This document shows, piece after piece, positions 23,401-31,512 of a stretch of 43,790 nucleotides of DNA (positions within the stretch are counted from its first letter, which is position 1; the number at the start of each line of letters is the position of its first letter). Under the pieces are notes generated by a model. The model did no database searches, was not told the DNA's origin, and saw only the letters and a list, made by a program, of their open reading frames with translations. Position numbers and translations under genes: made by a program. The stretch spans positions 1 through 43,790 of the forward strand of contig CAZJRM010000011.1 in NCBI GenBank assembly GCA_964547975.1, in the 5' to 3' direction. Source of the stretch: CAYJPV01 sp964547975. GTDB lineage: Bacteria > Acidobacteriota > Vicinamibacteria > Vicinamibacterales > JAKQTR01.

Positions 23401-26319
23401 ATGAAAGCTCGGCTGATCGTTGCCCTCGCAGTGCTGTTCCTGGCCGCCGCGCCGCCGGCCCTCGCCCAGAATTCGGTGGGTGGCGACTTCGAGGGTGTCG
23501 TGCGCGACGCGACGGGCGGCGTGCTGCCTGGCGCCACCCTGGTGCTGACCAACGTCGACACCGGCGTCGCCCGCACGACGGTGACCAACGAGACTGGCCG
23601 CTACAGAATGGCCGCGATGCCGGCCGGCGCGTATCGCCTCGAGGTGTCGCTGGACGGATTCGCGACAGTCCAGCGGGCGGGTCTGGCGCTCGAGGTCGGC
23701 CAGGTGCTGACGGTCGATATCACCCTGCCACCGGCGGGTGTCAGCCAGGAAGTGACGGTCACGGCCGCCGCCCCGGTGATCGAACGCGGGAGGACGCAGA
23801 CCGGCGCGGTCGTCACACGCACGGAGATCGAGAACCTGCCGAGCAACGGACGCGACTTCCTCAGCTTCTCCACGGTGGTGGCGGGTGTCACCGGCCAGCA
23901 GATGAGCGGCCAGGGCAGCGGCATCAGCTTCAACGGCCAGCGCGCGCGCAGCAACAACGTGTCGCTCGACGGTGTCGACGCCAACGGCGCGCTCAACGGC
24001 AATACCCGCCAGACGATCAGCCAGGAAGCCGTCCGCGAGTTCCAGGTCGTGACCAGCCAGTTCGCGCCGGAGTTCGGGCGCGCCTCGGGCGGCCTGGTGA
24101 ACATCGTGTCGCGTTCGGGCACCAACGAGTTCCGGGGGAACGCCTTCATCTACGCGCGAGACGAGTCGATGGACGCCCGCAACGCGTTCGTGACCGAAGG
24201 CAAGCCCGAGTTCCAGCGCCAGAACTACGGCGCGACGCTCGGAGGGCCCCTTCGCCGCAACCGGACGTTCTTCTTCGGGGCGTTTGAACGGATGCAGCGC
24301 GACGAGAGCGGCGTCATCACGATCAGCCAGTCGGCGCTCGACACGATCAACGCCACACTGGCGGCCAGGCCCATCCCCGGGAGTCCGGTCAAGGCGATTA
24401 CCACCGGCGTCTACCCGATCAAGAGACGCGATACGCTGGCGTCGCTCAAGCTCGACCACTCGCTGTCCCCCAGCAACACGCTGACGCTCCGGTACACCTA
24501 CGGCAAGAGCGTCGAGGAGAACGCCGGAGGCGTCGGGATCGGCGGCCTGGTCTCCGAGTCCGGCGGCGGCGGCATGGACGGCGTGGACCAGTCCTTCCTT
24601 GGTTCGTGGACGAGCATCTTCTCGCCGGCCCTGCTGGGCGAAGCCCGGTTGCAGGTGGCCCCGCGCGAACTCACGCAGTACGCCAACGACGCGATCGGGC
24701 CGCGCGTCGTGATTTCCGGTGTTGCGACCTGGGGCCGGAATACGAACTTCCCGGTCATCCTGGACGAGACGACGACCCAGGGCAGCTACACGCTGAGCTG
24801 GCAGAAAGGCCGGCACTTCTTCAAGGCCGGCGGTGACATCACCCACGTGGCCGCCACATCATCGTTCCCGGTCAGCTTCGGCGGCAGCTTCACCTTCGGC
24901 AGCCTCGCGTCGTTCGTGGCCGGGACGCCGTCCACCTTCACGCAGGGCTTTGGTAATCCGATCATCGACCTCCCGGATACGCTGTACTCCGCCTTCCTGC
25001 AGGACTCGTGGACGGTCAGCGATCGGCTGACGCTGGTCTACGGCGTGCGCTACGACTACGACGCGCAGCCGCAGAACATCCCGCGCGATCGGTCCAATCC
25101 GCTCGAGGCGCCGCTGGATGACGGGATTCACCGCGACGGCAACAACGTGTCGCCGAGAGCGGGATTCACCTGGGATCCGCTCGGCGGCGGGCGTACGCTC
25201 GTGCGCGGCGGGTACGGCCGGTTCTATGACAAGGTCTTTCTGCTGGTGGCGCGCAACGCCCTGCTGGCCCGCCAGTCGATTTCGCTGAGCGGCGCCAACG
25301 CGACGGCGCAGTTCGCCGCGGGTGCCTTCCCCGAGAGCGACCAGCTGCCCACCGGCTTCAGCCTCTCCAGACCCAGCATCAACCTGTCCGACCCGGAAAT
25401 GGAAATCCCGTACGTCGACCAGGTCAGCCTCGGCGTGGAACGGCAGCTGAGCACGAACTGGTCGGCCGGGATCAACCTCGTGCGCAACTGGGGATCGGCG
25501 CTCCTGGTCTCCGACAACACGAACCTCGGGGCCCCGACCATCCTGACGGCCGCCAACGCGGCGGCGCTCGGCGTCTCGAACCCGAATGCCCAGCAACTGG
25601 GGCGGCCGTACTACGGATCGAACAACCGCCTGGACCCGCTCTACAACAACATCCAGATGGTGTCCTCGACCGGCTGGTCCTCCTACTACGGTGCGCAGTT
25701 CACCGTGCAGAAACGACTCGCCGACGGGTACTCCCTGCGTGCCAACTACATCCTCTCCGAGTCGAAAGACGATGGATCCGATTTCACGCAGGCGGAACAG
25801 CCGAACGACCCGTACAACCGGAGGGCCGAACGCTCCTACTCAGCCGAACACCAGCGCCACCGCGTCACGCTGACGGGTGTCTGGGAACTGCCGTACGGTC
25901 GCGACGACCACCGGGACACCAACCCGCTGCTCAAGGGCGTGTTCGGCGGCTGGACGATGTCGACGACGTTCACCTACCGGAGCGGGACCGCCGAGAACCC
26001 GTCGGTCGGATCGGATGTCAATGCCGACGGCAACAGCAGCACGGATCGGCCGTTCATCGACGGCGTCATGGCCGGGCGCAACTCGCACGAGGGCCCGGAC
26101 TATGCGAGCGTGAACCTCCGGCTGTCGAAACGGTTCCGGTTCGATCGGCGGCGAGCGCTGCTGCTGCAGCTCGAGGCGTTCAACCTGTTCAACCGGACGA
26201 ACTACGGCGGCGTGAACATGACGTGGGGCACGACGGCCGCAGCCCGTGACACCTTCGGACAGTTCACGTCGGCGAACGCTCCGCGCCAGCTCCAGCTGGG
26301 CGCGAAGTTCGAATTCTGA
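23401..26319 (+). CDS. Oar-like TonB-dependent outer membrane receptor
   Basis: A 972-aa receptor of the type abundant in Acidobacteriota. After the signal peptide (about 1-22, ending PALAQ) comes a carboxypeptidase-regulatory-like domain (about 27-115: GVVRDATGGVLPGATLVLTN), then a plug domain with ENLPSNGRDFLSFSTVVAGV and FNGQRARSNNVSLDGVDANG, and a large beta barrel. The C-terminal residue is Phe (GAKFEF), as expected for Bam-dependent insertion. It should import a bulky ligand using TonB energy. The ATG at 23401 follows a strong AAGGAGG site. The gene is directly downstream of the two-component system and 38 bases before the gamma-glutamyltransferase gene. Confidence 0.92.
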   Translation: MKARLIVALAVLFLAAAPPALAQNSVGGDFEGVVRDATGGVLPGATLVLTNVDTGVARTTVTNETGRYRMAAMPAGAYRLEVSLDGFATVQRAGLALEVGQVLTVDITLPPAGVSQEVTVTAAAPVIERGRTQTGAVVTRTEIENLPSNGRDFLSFSTVVAGVTGQQMSGQGSGISFNGQRARSNNVSLDGVDANGALNGNTRQTISQEAVREFQVVTSQFAPEFGRASGGLVNIVSRSGTNEFRGNAFIYARDESMDARNAFVTEGKPEFQRQNYGATLGGPLRRNRTFFFGAFERMQRDESGVITISQSALDTINATLAARPIPGSPVKAITTGVYPIKRRDTLASLKLDHSLSPSNTLTLRYTYGKSVEENAGGVGIGGLVSESGGGGMDGVDQSFLGSWTSIFSPALLGEARLQVAPRELTQYANDAIGPRVVISGVATWGRNTNFPVILDETTTQGSYTLSWQKGRHFFKAGGDITHVAATSSFPVSFGGSFTFGSLASFVAGTPSTFTQGFGNPIIDLPDTLYSAFLQDSWTVSDRLTLVYGVRYDYDAQPQNIPRDRSNPLEAPLDDGIHRDGNNVSPRAGFTWDPLGGGRTLVRGGYGRFYDKVFLLVARNALLARQSISLSGANATAQFAAGAFPESDQLPTGFSLSRPSINLSDPEMEIPYVDQVSLGVERQLSTNWSAGINLVRNWGSALLVSDNTNLGAPTILTAANAAALGVSNPNAQQLGRPYYGSNNRLDPLYNNIQMVSSTGWSSYYGAQFTVQKRLADGYSLRANYILSESKDDGSDFTQAEQPNDPYNRRAERSYSAEHQRHRVTLTGVWELPYGRDDHRDTNPLLKGVFGGWTMSTTFTYRSGTAENPSVGSDVNADGNSSTDRPFIDGVMAGRNSHEGPDYASVNLRLSKRFRFDRRRALLLQLEAFNLFNRTNYGGVNMTWGTTAAARDTFGQFTSANAPRQLQLGAKFEF

Positions 26320-26357
26320 GGTTGCCGCGGCGCGTGCTTGCGTCGCAGGAGCATTCC

Positions 26358-28022
26358 ATGATGCGCCCGTGGCTCTCCGGCGTGGCGGTCGCCCTGCTGG
26401 TCGCGACCGTCGCGTGCTCGAACGCGGCGGCCCCGCCGCCCGTCACCGACGCCGGCGCCTCGCGGACGGCCGCGGTCACGTCCACCCGAGGCATCGTCGC
26501 GTCGGCTCACGCCCTGGCGTCGGACGCCGGAGTCGCGATGCTCAGGGCGGGCGGCAATGCCGTTGACGCCGCCGTCGCCGCCGCGTTTGCCGTCGGCGTG
26601 GCCGAACCCAACGCCAGCGGCCTCGGCGGCGAAGGCCTGATGCTGATCCACCTGGCCTCGACGGGCACGACCATCGCCATCGACTACCGGTCGACGGCAC
26701 CGCCGGCGGCGACGATCGAGAGCCGTCCGCCCGACACCGGGTACGGGGCGGCGGCCGTGCCCGGAACGGTGGCCGGCCTGACGCTGGCGCTGGAACGCTA
26801 CGGAACGCAGCCGCTCCGCGACGTCCTGGCACCCGCCATCGCCATCGCCGACCGGGGGTTCGTCGCCAGCCCGACCCTGGCCGGCATCGTGACCGAGAAC
26901 TTCCCGAAACTCGGCGGGGATGCGGGGCTGGCGGGAGTCTTCTGCCCGGACGGGTTGCCGCTCGAGGCGGGGGCCACGGTACGTCAGGCCGACCTCGCGG
27001 CCACGCTGCGTGCGATCGCCGCGGGCGGCCGGGACGTGTTCTATCGGGGGCCGATCGCGGAGCGGATCGCCGCGGCCTCCGCCGCGCACGGTGGCTTCCT
27101 CACGCGCGACGCCCTCGCGGGTTACCGCGCCATCGAGCGGGAGGCGGTGCGGGGCCGTTACCGCGGCCGCACCGTGTTGTCGGCACCTCCGCCCGTGGCG
27201 GGCGTGACGGTCATCCAGGCGCTCCAGATGCTGGACCGGTTCGACCTGACGGCGCACGCGCCCCTGTCGGCCGCGCGGATACACCTCACGAGCGAGGCCC
27301 TGAAGCGCGCGTTCGCCGACTTCAACACCTTCGTTGCCGACCCGGACTTCGAACGGGTGCCGGTCGCCGGGCTGTTGTCGCCCGCCTACGCGGCGGCCCG
27401 CGCCGCCGGAATCGACCCGGCCGCCGCGTCGGCCACGGTCCGCGCCGGCGAGCCGGATCGCGAGCACCCGAGCACCACGGCACTCGCCGTCGTCGATGGC
27501 CGCGGCAACGCGGTGGTGGTCACCCAGACGATTTCGGACTTCTTCGGCGCGAAGGTCATGGTGCCGGACACGGGCATCATCCTGAACAACGAGATGAAGA
27601 ACTTCTCGGCCCGAGGCGTCAACACCATGGCGCCCGGCAAACGGATGCGCACGACGATCGCCCCGACCATCGTGCTGGACGGCCGGGAGGTCGTGCTGGC
27701 GCTCGGGTCGCCAGGGGCCGCCCGCATCGTGTCGGCCACGACCATCCTCGTCTCCAACGTCGTCGACTACCGCATGGACATCCAGACCGCCATCGACTCG
27801 GCCCGGTTCCACGCCAGGGATTCAGAGGCCGATCTCTCGGTCGAAGGACGGATTCCGCCGGCCGCGCTCGCCTCGCTGGAGGCGCTCGGCTACCGTCTCG
27901 ACCGGCGCGACGACTTCGATCTGTTCTTCGGCGGGGCGCAGGGGATTGCCCGCGACCCGCGAACCGGTCGCCTGACCGGAGGCGCCGACCCGAGGCGGGA
28001 CGGCGCCGTGATAGCGTACTGA
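26358..28022 (+). CDS. ggt: Gamma-glutamyltransferase/hydrolase
   Basis: A 554-aa Ntn-hydrolase of the gamma-glutamyltranspeptidase family, made as a proenzyme that self-cleaves. The expected nucleophile is Thr373 in STTALAVVDGRGNA, the new N-terminus of the small subunit. Other family blocks are GGNAVDAAVAAAFAVGVAEPNASGLGGEG, here split by position at about 70-100, GVILNNEM-like GIILNNEMKNFS, and the SPGAARI segment where the glycine-rich oxyanion region lies. The N-terminus is hydrophobic with a Cys (TVACS), so it is exported and possibly lipidated, though the lipobox is poor. It would release glutamate from gamma-glutamyl compounds in the periplasm. ATG at 26358 follows AGGAG. Confidence 0.93.
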   Translation: MMRPWLSGVAVALLVATVACSNAAAPPPVTDAGASRTAAVTSTRGIVASAHALASDAGVAMLRAGGNAVDAAVAAAFAVGVAEPNASGLGGEGLMLIHLASTGTTIAIDYRSTAPPAATIESRPPDTGYGAAAVPGTVAGLTLALERYGTQPLRDVLAPAIAIADRGFVASPTLAGIVTENFPKLGGDAGLAGVFCPDGLPLEAGATVRQADLAATLRAIAAGGRDVFYRGPIAERIAAASAAHGGFLTRDALAGYRAIEREAVRGRYRGRTVLSAPPPVAGVTVIQALQMLDRFDLTAHAPLSAARIHLTSEALKRAFADFNTFVADPDFERVPVAGLLSPAYAAARAAGIDPAAASATVRAGEPDREHPSTTALAVVDGRGNAVVVTQTISDFFGAKVMVPDTGIILNNEMKNFSARGVNTMAPGKRMRTTIAPTIVLDGREVVLALGSPGAARIVSATTILVSNVVDYRMDIQTAIDSARFHARDSEADLSVEGRIPPAALASLEALGYRLDRRDDFDLFFGGAQGIARDPRTGRLTGGADPRRDGAVIAY

Positions 28023-28039
28023 GACCGGAGGATACGACC

Positions 28040-28600
28040 ATGACCCGACGTTCGCTGAACGCCGCCGCCCTGTTGTCCGCCGTCCTCGCCATGAGCCTCC
28101 CTGCCCCGTCGGCCGGCGCCACGCTCGAGCGGCCCGCGCTCGTCACTTCGGCGGGTCAGAGCAGCGATGTCGAGGTCGTGAAAGCGCTGCTGAACGTCCG
28201 ACTGAAGCTGGATTTCGCCGTGAACCCGCTGGCGCAGCCGGCCGATCTGGCCGGGATCAGAACGCTCGTGATCGTCGTGGGGTCGAGCACCAAGGGACTC
28301 GGAGCCGCGGGACTCGACATGCAGAAGGAAACGGCGAGAATCGACGCGCTCGTCGCCGCTGCCCGCACCCGGAAGATCGCGATTCTCGTGCTGCACACGG
28401 GCGGCGAAGCGCGGCGCGGCCCGACATCCAACGACCTCATCAAGGTCGTCGTCCCCGCCGCCGACCACATCATCGTCGTGGCCGGAGGCAACAAGGACAA
28501 GGTCTTCAACACGCTGGCCGGCCCCCGCCAGACGCCGGTGGTCGAGGTAGAACGGCTGGTCGGCGTGGGCGAAGCCGTCAAGACCGCGTTCGGCCTGTAA
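28040..28600 (+). CDS. DUF6305 family secreted protein, copy 2
   Basis: A 186-aa paralogue of the product of 19404-19982. A signal peptide (about 1-27, ending SAGA) precedes the shared blocks TSAGQSSDVEVVKALL, TLVIVVGSSTKGLGAAGLD, LHTGGEARRG and GGNKDKVF. The spacing between blocks is the same in both copies, so they are true homologues with an old duplication (many substitutions). It begins 17 bases after the gamma-glutamyltransferase stop, with GGAGG before the ATG, and is followed 20 bases later by an AstE-like hydrolase gene. A role as a soluble periplasmic partner of the transport or hydrolysis proteins is inference. Confidence 0.8.
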   Translation: MTRRSLNAAALLSAVLAMSLPAPSAGATLERPALVTSAGQSSDVEVVKALLNVRLKLDFAVNPLAQPADLAGIRTLVIVVGSSTKGLGAAGLDMQKETARIDALVAAARTRKIAILVLHTGGEARRGPTSNDLIKVVVPAADHIIVVAGGNKDKVFNTLAGPRQTPVVEVERLVGVGEAVKTAFGL

Positions 28601-28620
28601 CCGCGCCTGTCGAGGTCCTC

Positions 28621-29700
28621 GTGAGACGTTGCCTGCGCCCGCTCGTCCGGTTCGCCGTGTTCACGACGGCTCTCGTGCTGCCAGGCCCGACCGCGGCACA
28701 GCCACCCGCCGTCGAGCTCCCTCGCGGCGAGCCGATGACGCACGATGTCAGGCCCGGGCCCGGCGTGACGGCCATCAAGCGTCTCGCCGACTACCTGCCT
28801 TCGCTGGCCGGTACACCTGGTGACACCGCGGTGTACGTGCTCGACAGCAGGGCCCCCGGCGCGACGGCCGTTGTACTCGGAGGCACCCATGCCAACGAGA
28901 ACGCCGGCATCATGGCGGCGATCCTGCTCGTCGAGCGAGCCCGTCCGGTCCGGGGCCGCCTCGTGGTGGTCCCGCACGCGAACAACTCCGCGGTGAGCTA
29001 CACAGACCCGCTGCGGCCCGGGCCCGAATGGGTTCGATTGCAGACGCCGTCCGGCGAACGCCGCTTCAAGTACGGGGCGCGGCGTACGCGGCCCGAACAC
29101 CAGGGAGCGCCGGATCCTCCCAAGTACAGGCATCCGAACGCCAGCGAAGAACTCGACGGCAATGAAGTGCGAAACCTCGACCGGGCCTACCCGGGAGACG
29201 AACGCGGACCGCTGACGCAGCGCGTTGCCGCGGCCGTCATGCGCCTGCTCAAGGACGAACGCGCGGACCTCGCCTTCGACCTGCACGAAGCCGGCCCCGA
29301 ATCGCGGCTCGCGTGGATGATCGTGGCCCACCCGAAAAACGTCGACCTGGGCGCGCTGGCCGTGCTGACCCTCGAGGACGAGGGGCTCAGCATGAAACTC
29401 GAACCCTCATCGGAGCACTTCCGCGGGCTCTCTCATCGCGAGTGGGGCGATGCCACTGCGGCGCGGGCGTTCCTGTTCGAAACACCCAACCCCGGGCAGG
29501 TGGATCATCCGACGGGCGCGGATGTGGTGGATGACCCCAGGTACCCGTTGGCCAGACGTGTCGGCGCGCAACTCGCCACGCTGATGGCGGTCGCCGCCGC
29601 CTACAACGAGGGCGCGAAGCCGGATGCGAGGTTCGAACTCGCGGAGATCCCGGGCATTCCCGACCTCGTGGCTCGCGGCGTCGGCGCATTCCTCCGGTGA
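28621..29700 (+). CDS. Secreted succinylglutamate desuccinylase/aspartoacylase-family zinc hydrolase
   Basis: A 359-aa M14-related zinc hydrolase with a signal peptide (about 1-27, ending TAAQ). Zinc-site residues are visible: GGTHANENAG with His90 and Glu93, and FDLHEAGPES with His222. The NLDRAYPGD segment corresponds to the family NRxFPG block, and LFETPN near residue 290 supplies a likely catalytic Glu. Members remove N-acyl groups from amino acids (AstE, aspartoacylase) or trim peptides; periplasmic forms are poorly known. The start is GTG at 28621 with GAGG upstream. The stop overlaps the next gene by four bases. With gamma-glutamyltransferase nearby, substrates may be N-acylated or gamma-linked amino compounds. 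Confidence 0.85.
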   Translation: MRRCLRPLVRFAVFTTALVLPGPTAAQPPAVELPRGEPMTHDVRPGPGVTAIKRLADYLPSLAGTPGDTAVYVLDSRAPGATAVVLGGTHANENAGIMAAILLVERARPVRGRLVVVPHANNSAVSYTDPLRPGPEWVRLQTPSGERRFKYGARRTRPEHQGAPDPPKYRHPNASEELDGNEVRNLDRAYPGDERGPLTQRVAAAVMRLLKDERADLAFDLHEAGPESRLAWMIVAHPKNVDLGALAVLTLEDEGLSMKLEPSSEHFRGLSHREWGDATAARAFLFETPNPGQVDHPTGADVVDDPRYPLARRVGAQLATLMAVAAAYNEGAKPDARFELAEIPGIPDLVARGVGAFLR

Positions 29701-30074
29701 ACGACGTTCCCGGGAGCCTCGACGTCGACGCCATCCGCGAACGACTGGCGTGCCTGGGGCTGTGGCCGGGCGGACACGTGTCGCCCGCGTCCGGCGTGGC
29801 GGTCCGCCGGCTGCCCTCGTGGGTGTCTGAGTTCGGCTCGGTCAAGGCCGGAGAGGTCACGTACGTCTACCTGGCGCCGAGGCCGGACGCCCCGACCGCG
29901 AGCGGGCTGGAACAGGCGGTCCTCGACGTCCCGGCCGGTCGTTATGCCGTCGCCACGGCGGATGCCGCACGCGGCGCCTGGGTCGCCTCCGAATCCGCGG
30001 CGGCCCCTCCGCTCGTGATCGGGGTCCCGCGGGGTGACGGTCCGCTCGTCATCAGGCTGCGACGGATCGCCTGA
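29697..30074 (+). CDS. Small hypothetical protein, last gene of the TonB/GGT operon
   Basis: A 125-aa product I do not recognise. It has no signal peptide and no membrane segment. The sequence looks beta-rich, with VTYVYLAPRP, LDVPAGRYAVATADA and PLVIGVPRGDGPLVIRLRR, resembling the small C-terminal sandwich domain of some glycosidases, but this is only a visual likeness. The GTG start overlaps the stop of the AstE-like gene (GTGA), so coupled translation is likely. It ends 14 bases before the convergent methyltransferase-like gene. Confidence 0.65.
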   Translation: MNDVPGSLDVDAIRERLACLGLWPGGHVSPASGVAVRRLPSWVSEFGSVKAGEVTYVYLAPRPDAPTASGLEQAVLDVPAGRYAVATADAARGAWVASESAAAPPLVIGVPRGDGPLVIRLRRIA

Positions 30075-30088
30075 CCGTCCCGCCGGTC

Positions 30089-30739
30089 CTACGACTTCCG
30101 GAAGAGGATTTCGCGCAGGCCGTCGTGCAGCAGGTACGAATCCGTCACGCGCAGGCCGTCGAACATCCTGAGGATTTCCCGGTTCGGCGGCGACGAACGG
30201 CGCACGAGGGGCGACGCGTACGCGATGGGGCGGACGTGCGTCTCATCCGACACGATGTACTTCGTGAAGCCGGTACGGCCTTCGCCGCCGGTCCCGAAGA
30301 ATCCCAACAGCGCGCCGCCGGTGCGCAGCAGCGGAGTCAGCGCCTTCGCCAGCGCGTGCCCGGACGGGCGGTCGAGGAAGTCGTAGACGTCCCAGAGCAG
30401 GATGCCATCGACGCCCCCTTCGTCGAACTGGAGCCGGTCCGCCAGGAACGCCGGGAACTCCTCTACGCACCCCTCGCGCACGTGACGTTCGAGATCGCCG
30501 AGCAGGTGCTCGATGTACACCTTGCAGTTGAGCCGCTCTCCGAAGTACGTCACGTTCGACCCGACGACCGGGCCGAGGTCGAGCAGCACCGGTGACGGGC
30601 GCCCCTCCAGGCAGGTCACGAACTTGCGCAGGGCCTTGGCCGTCACGTGCGTTTCCGGCGGCGACAGGCGCGACGCGCCTCCGGCCACCCCAGGGTCTCC
30701 CGGCCACACGACGCCCAGGCGTGAGAGCAGGTTACGCAC
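30089..30739 (-). CDS. Class I SAM-methyltransferase-like protein
   Basis: A 216-aa protein with the outline of a Rossmann-fold methyltransferase: VLLDLGPVVGSNVTYF resembles motif I, VYIEHLLGDLE the acidic end of strand 2, VDGILLWDVYDFLDRP strand 4, and LRTGGALLGFFG the post-V region. The GxGxG signature is degenerate (DLGPVVGSN), so SAM binding is not certain. The gene starts 9 bases after the stop of the bactofilin gene and probably belongs to its operon. The target is unknown. Confidence 0.68.
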   Translation of the reverse strand: MRNLLSRLGVVWPGDPGVAGGASRLSPPETHVTAKALRKFVTCLEGRPSPVLLDLGPVVGSNVTYFGERLNCKVYIEHLLGDLERHVREGCVEEFPAFLADRLQFDEGGVDGILLWDVYDFLDRPSGHALAKALTPLLRTGGALLGFFGTGGEGRTGFTKYIVSDETHVRPIAYASPLVRRSSPPNREILRMFDGLRVTDSYLLHDGLREILFRKS

Positions 30740-30748
30740 GGCCGTGTA

Positions 30749-31297
30749 TCAGGCGCCGACGAGTTGAGTCCCGGCGGCTCCGGCCGCCACCGCCGCGGCC
30801 GGAGGCACCTTGGCATCCGCCTTTGCCGCAGGGGCCGGCACCGCCTTCTTCTGCATGTCGACGCTGCCGCGGAAGTGGGAGCCCTCGGCGATCGCCACAC
30901 GCGGCGACACGATGTTGCCGTCCACCGACCCGTTGTCGCGAATCTCCACCTTCTCGCTCGCGGTGATGTTGCCCACGACCTCGCCCACCACCACCACGAC
31001 CTTGGCGAACACCTCGGCTTTGATCTTCCCGTGCGCCCCGATCGTCAGTACGTGGTCGCGCAGTTCGATCTTGCCGTCGACGCTGCCTTCGATCGTCAGG
31101 TCTTCACTGCCGTTGAGTTCGCCCTTGATGACCACGGACTTGCCGATGTTGATGACGTCCTGATTCATGTGCGCCCTCGGGCCACCGTCGGTGGCTGGAA
31201 CGGGATGGGTCGTGGCGAATGACGGCGGGACGGGAGCCGGCGGGCCCGTGACGTCGCGTCCGGCGGGCGGCCGCTCGACTTCGACTCGTTTGAACAT
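30749..31297 (-). CDS. Bactofilin cytoskeletal protein
   Basis: A 182-aa bactofilin. The core (about 50-150) is the right-handed beta-helix domain, with family phrases NIGKSVVIKGELNGSEDL, EGSVDGKIEL, LTIGAHGKIKAEVFAKVVVV and GNITASEKVEI. It is flanked by a proline-rich N-terminal tail beginning MFKRVEV and an Ala/Pro/Lys-rich C-terminal tail, as usual for polymerising bactofilins that organise cell-wall or polarity proteins on the membrane. The ATG at 31297 follows GGAGG by 7 bases. The 215 bases upstream to the S9 peptidase stop show nothing else recognisable. Confidence 0.93.
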   Translation of the reverse strand: MFKRVEVERPPAGRDVTGPPAPVPPSFATTHPVPATDGGPRAHMNQDVINIGKSVVIKGELNGSEDLTIEGSVDGKIELRDHVLTIGAHGKIKAEVFAKVVVVVGEVVGNITASEKVEIRDNGSVDGNIVSPRVAIAEGSHFRGSVDMQKKAVPAPAAKADAKVPPAAAVAAGAAGTQLVGA

Positions 31298-31512
31298 CGC
31301 TGCACCTCCGCGTCCTTCCCGATCCGGCAGACGCCGTCCGCGCGACGCACACCTCGCGCGTCGCGGCACCCGTGCGTGGGCGGAAGGAGCCGACGGTCTG
31401 GGGGCTGCAGCACTCGTGCCAGCGGGGATCGGCAGGATGTGACGGGAACGCGGGGCACCGCGCCGCGGCGCGGCGCCCTCGCGCGCAAGAGCTACACGGC
31501 AGGCGGAAGGAA

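Noticed and set aside
25354..25363. GGCTTCAGCC inside the TonB-receptor gene, matching the hairpin core
   Set aside because: It encodes ordinary receptor residues and has no flanking complementary arms, so it is a chance match.
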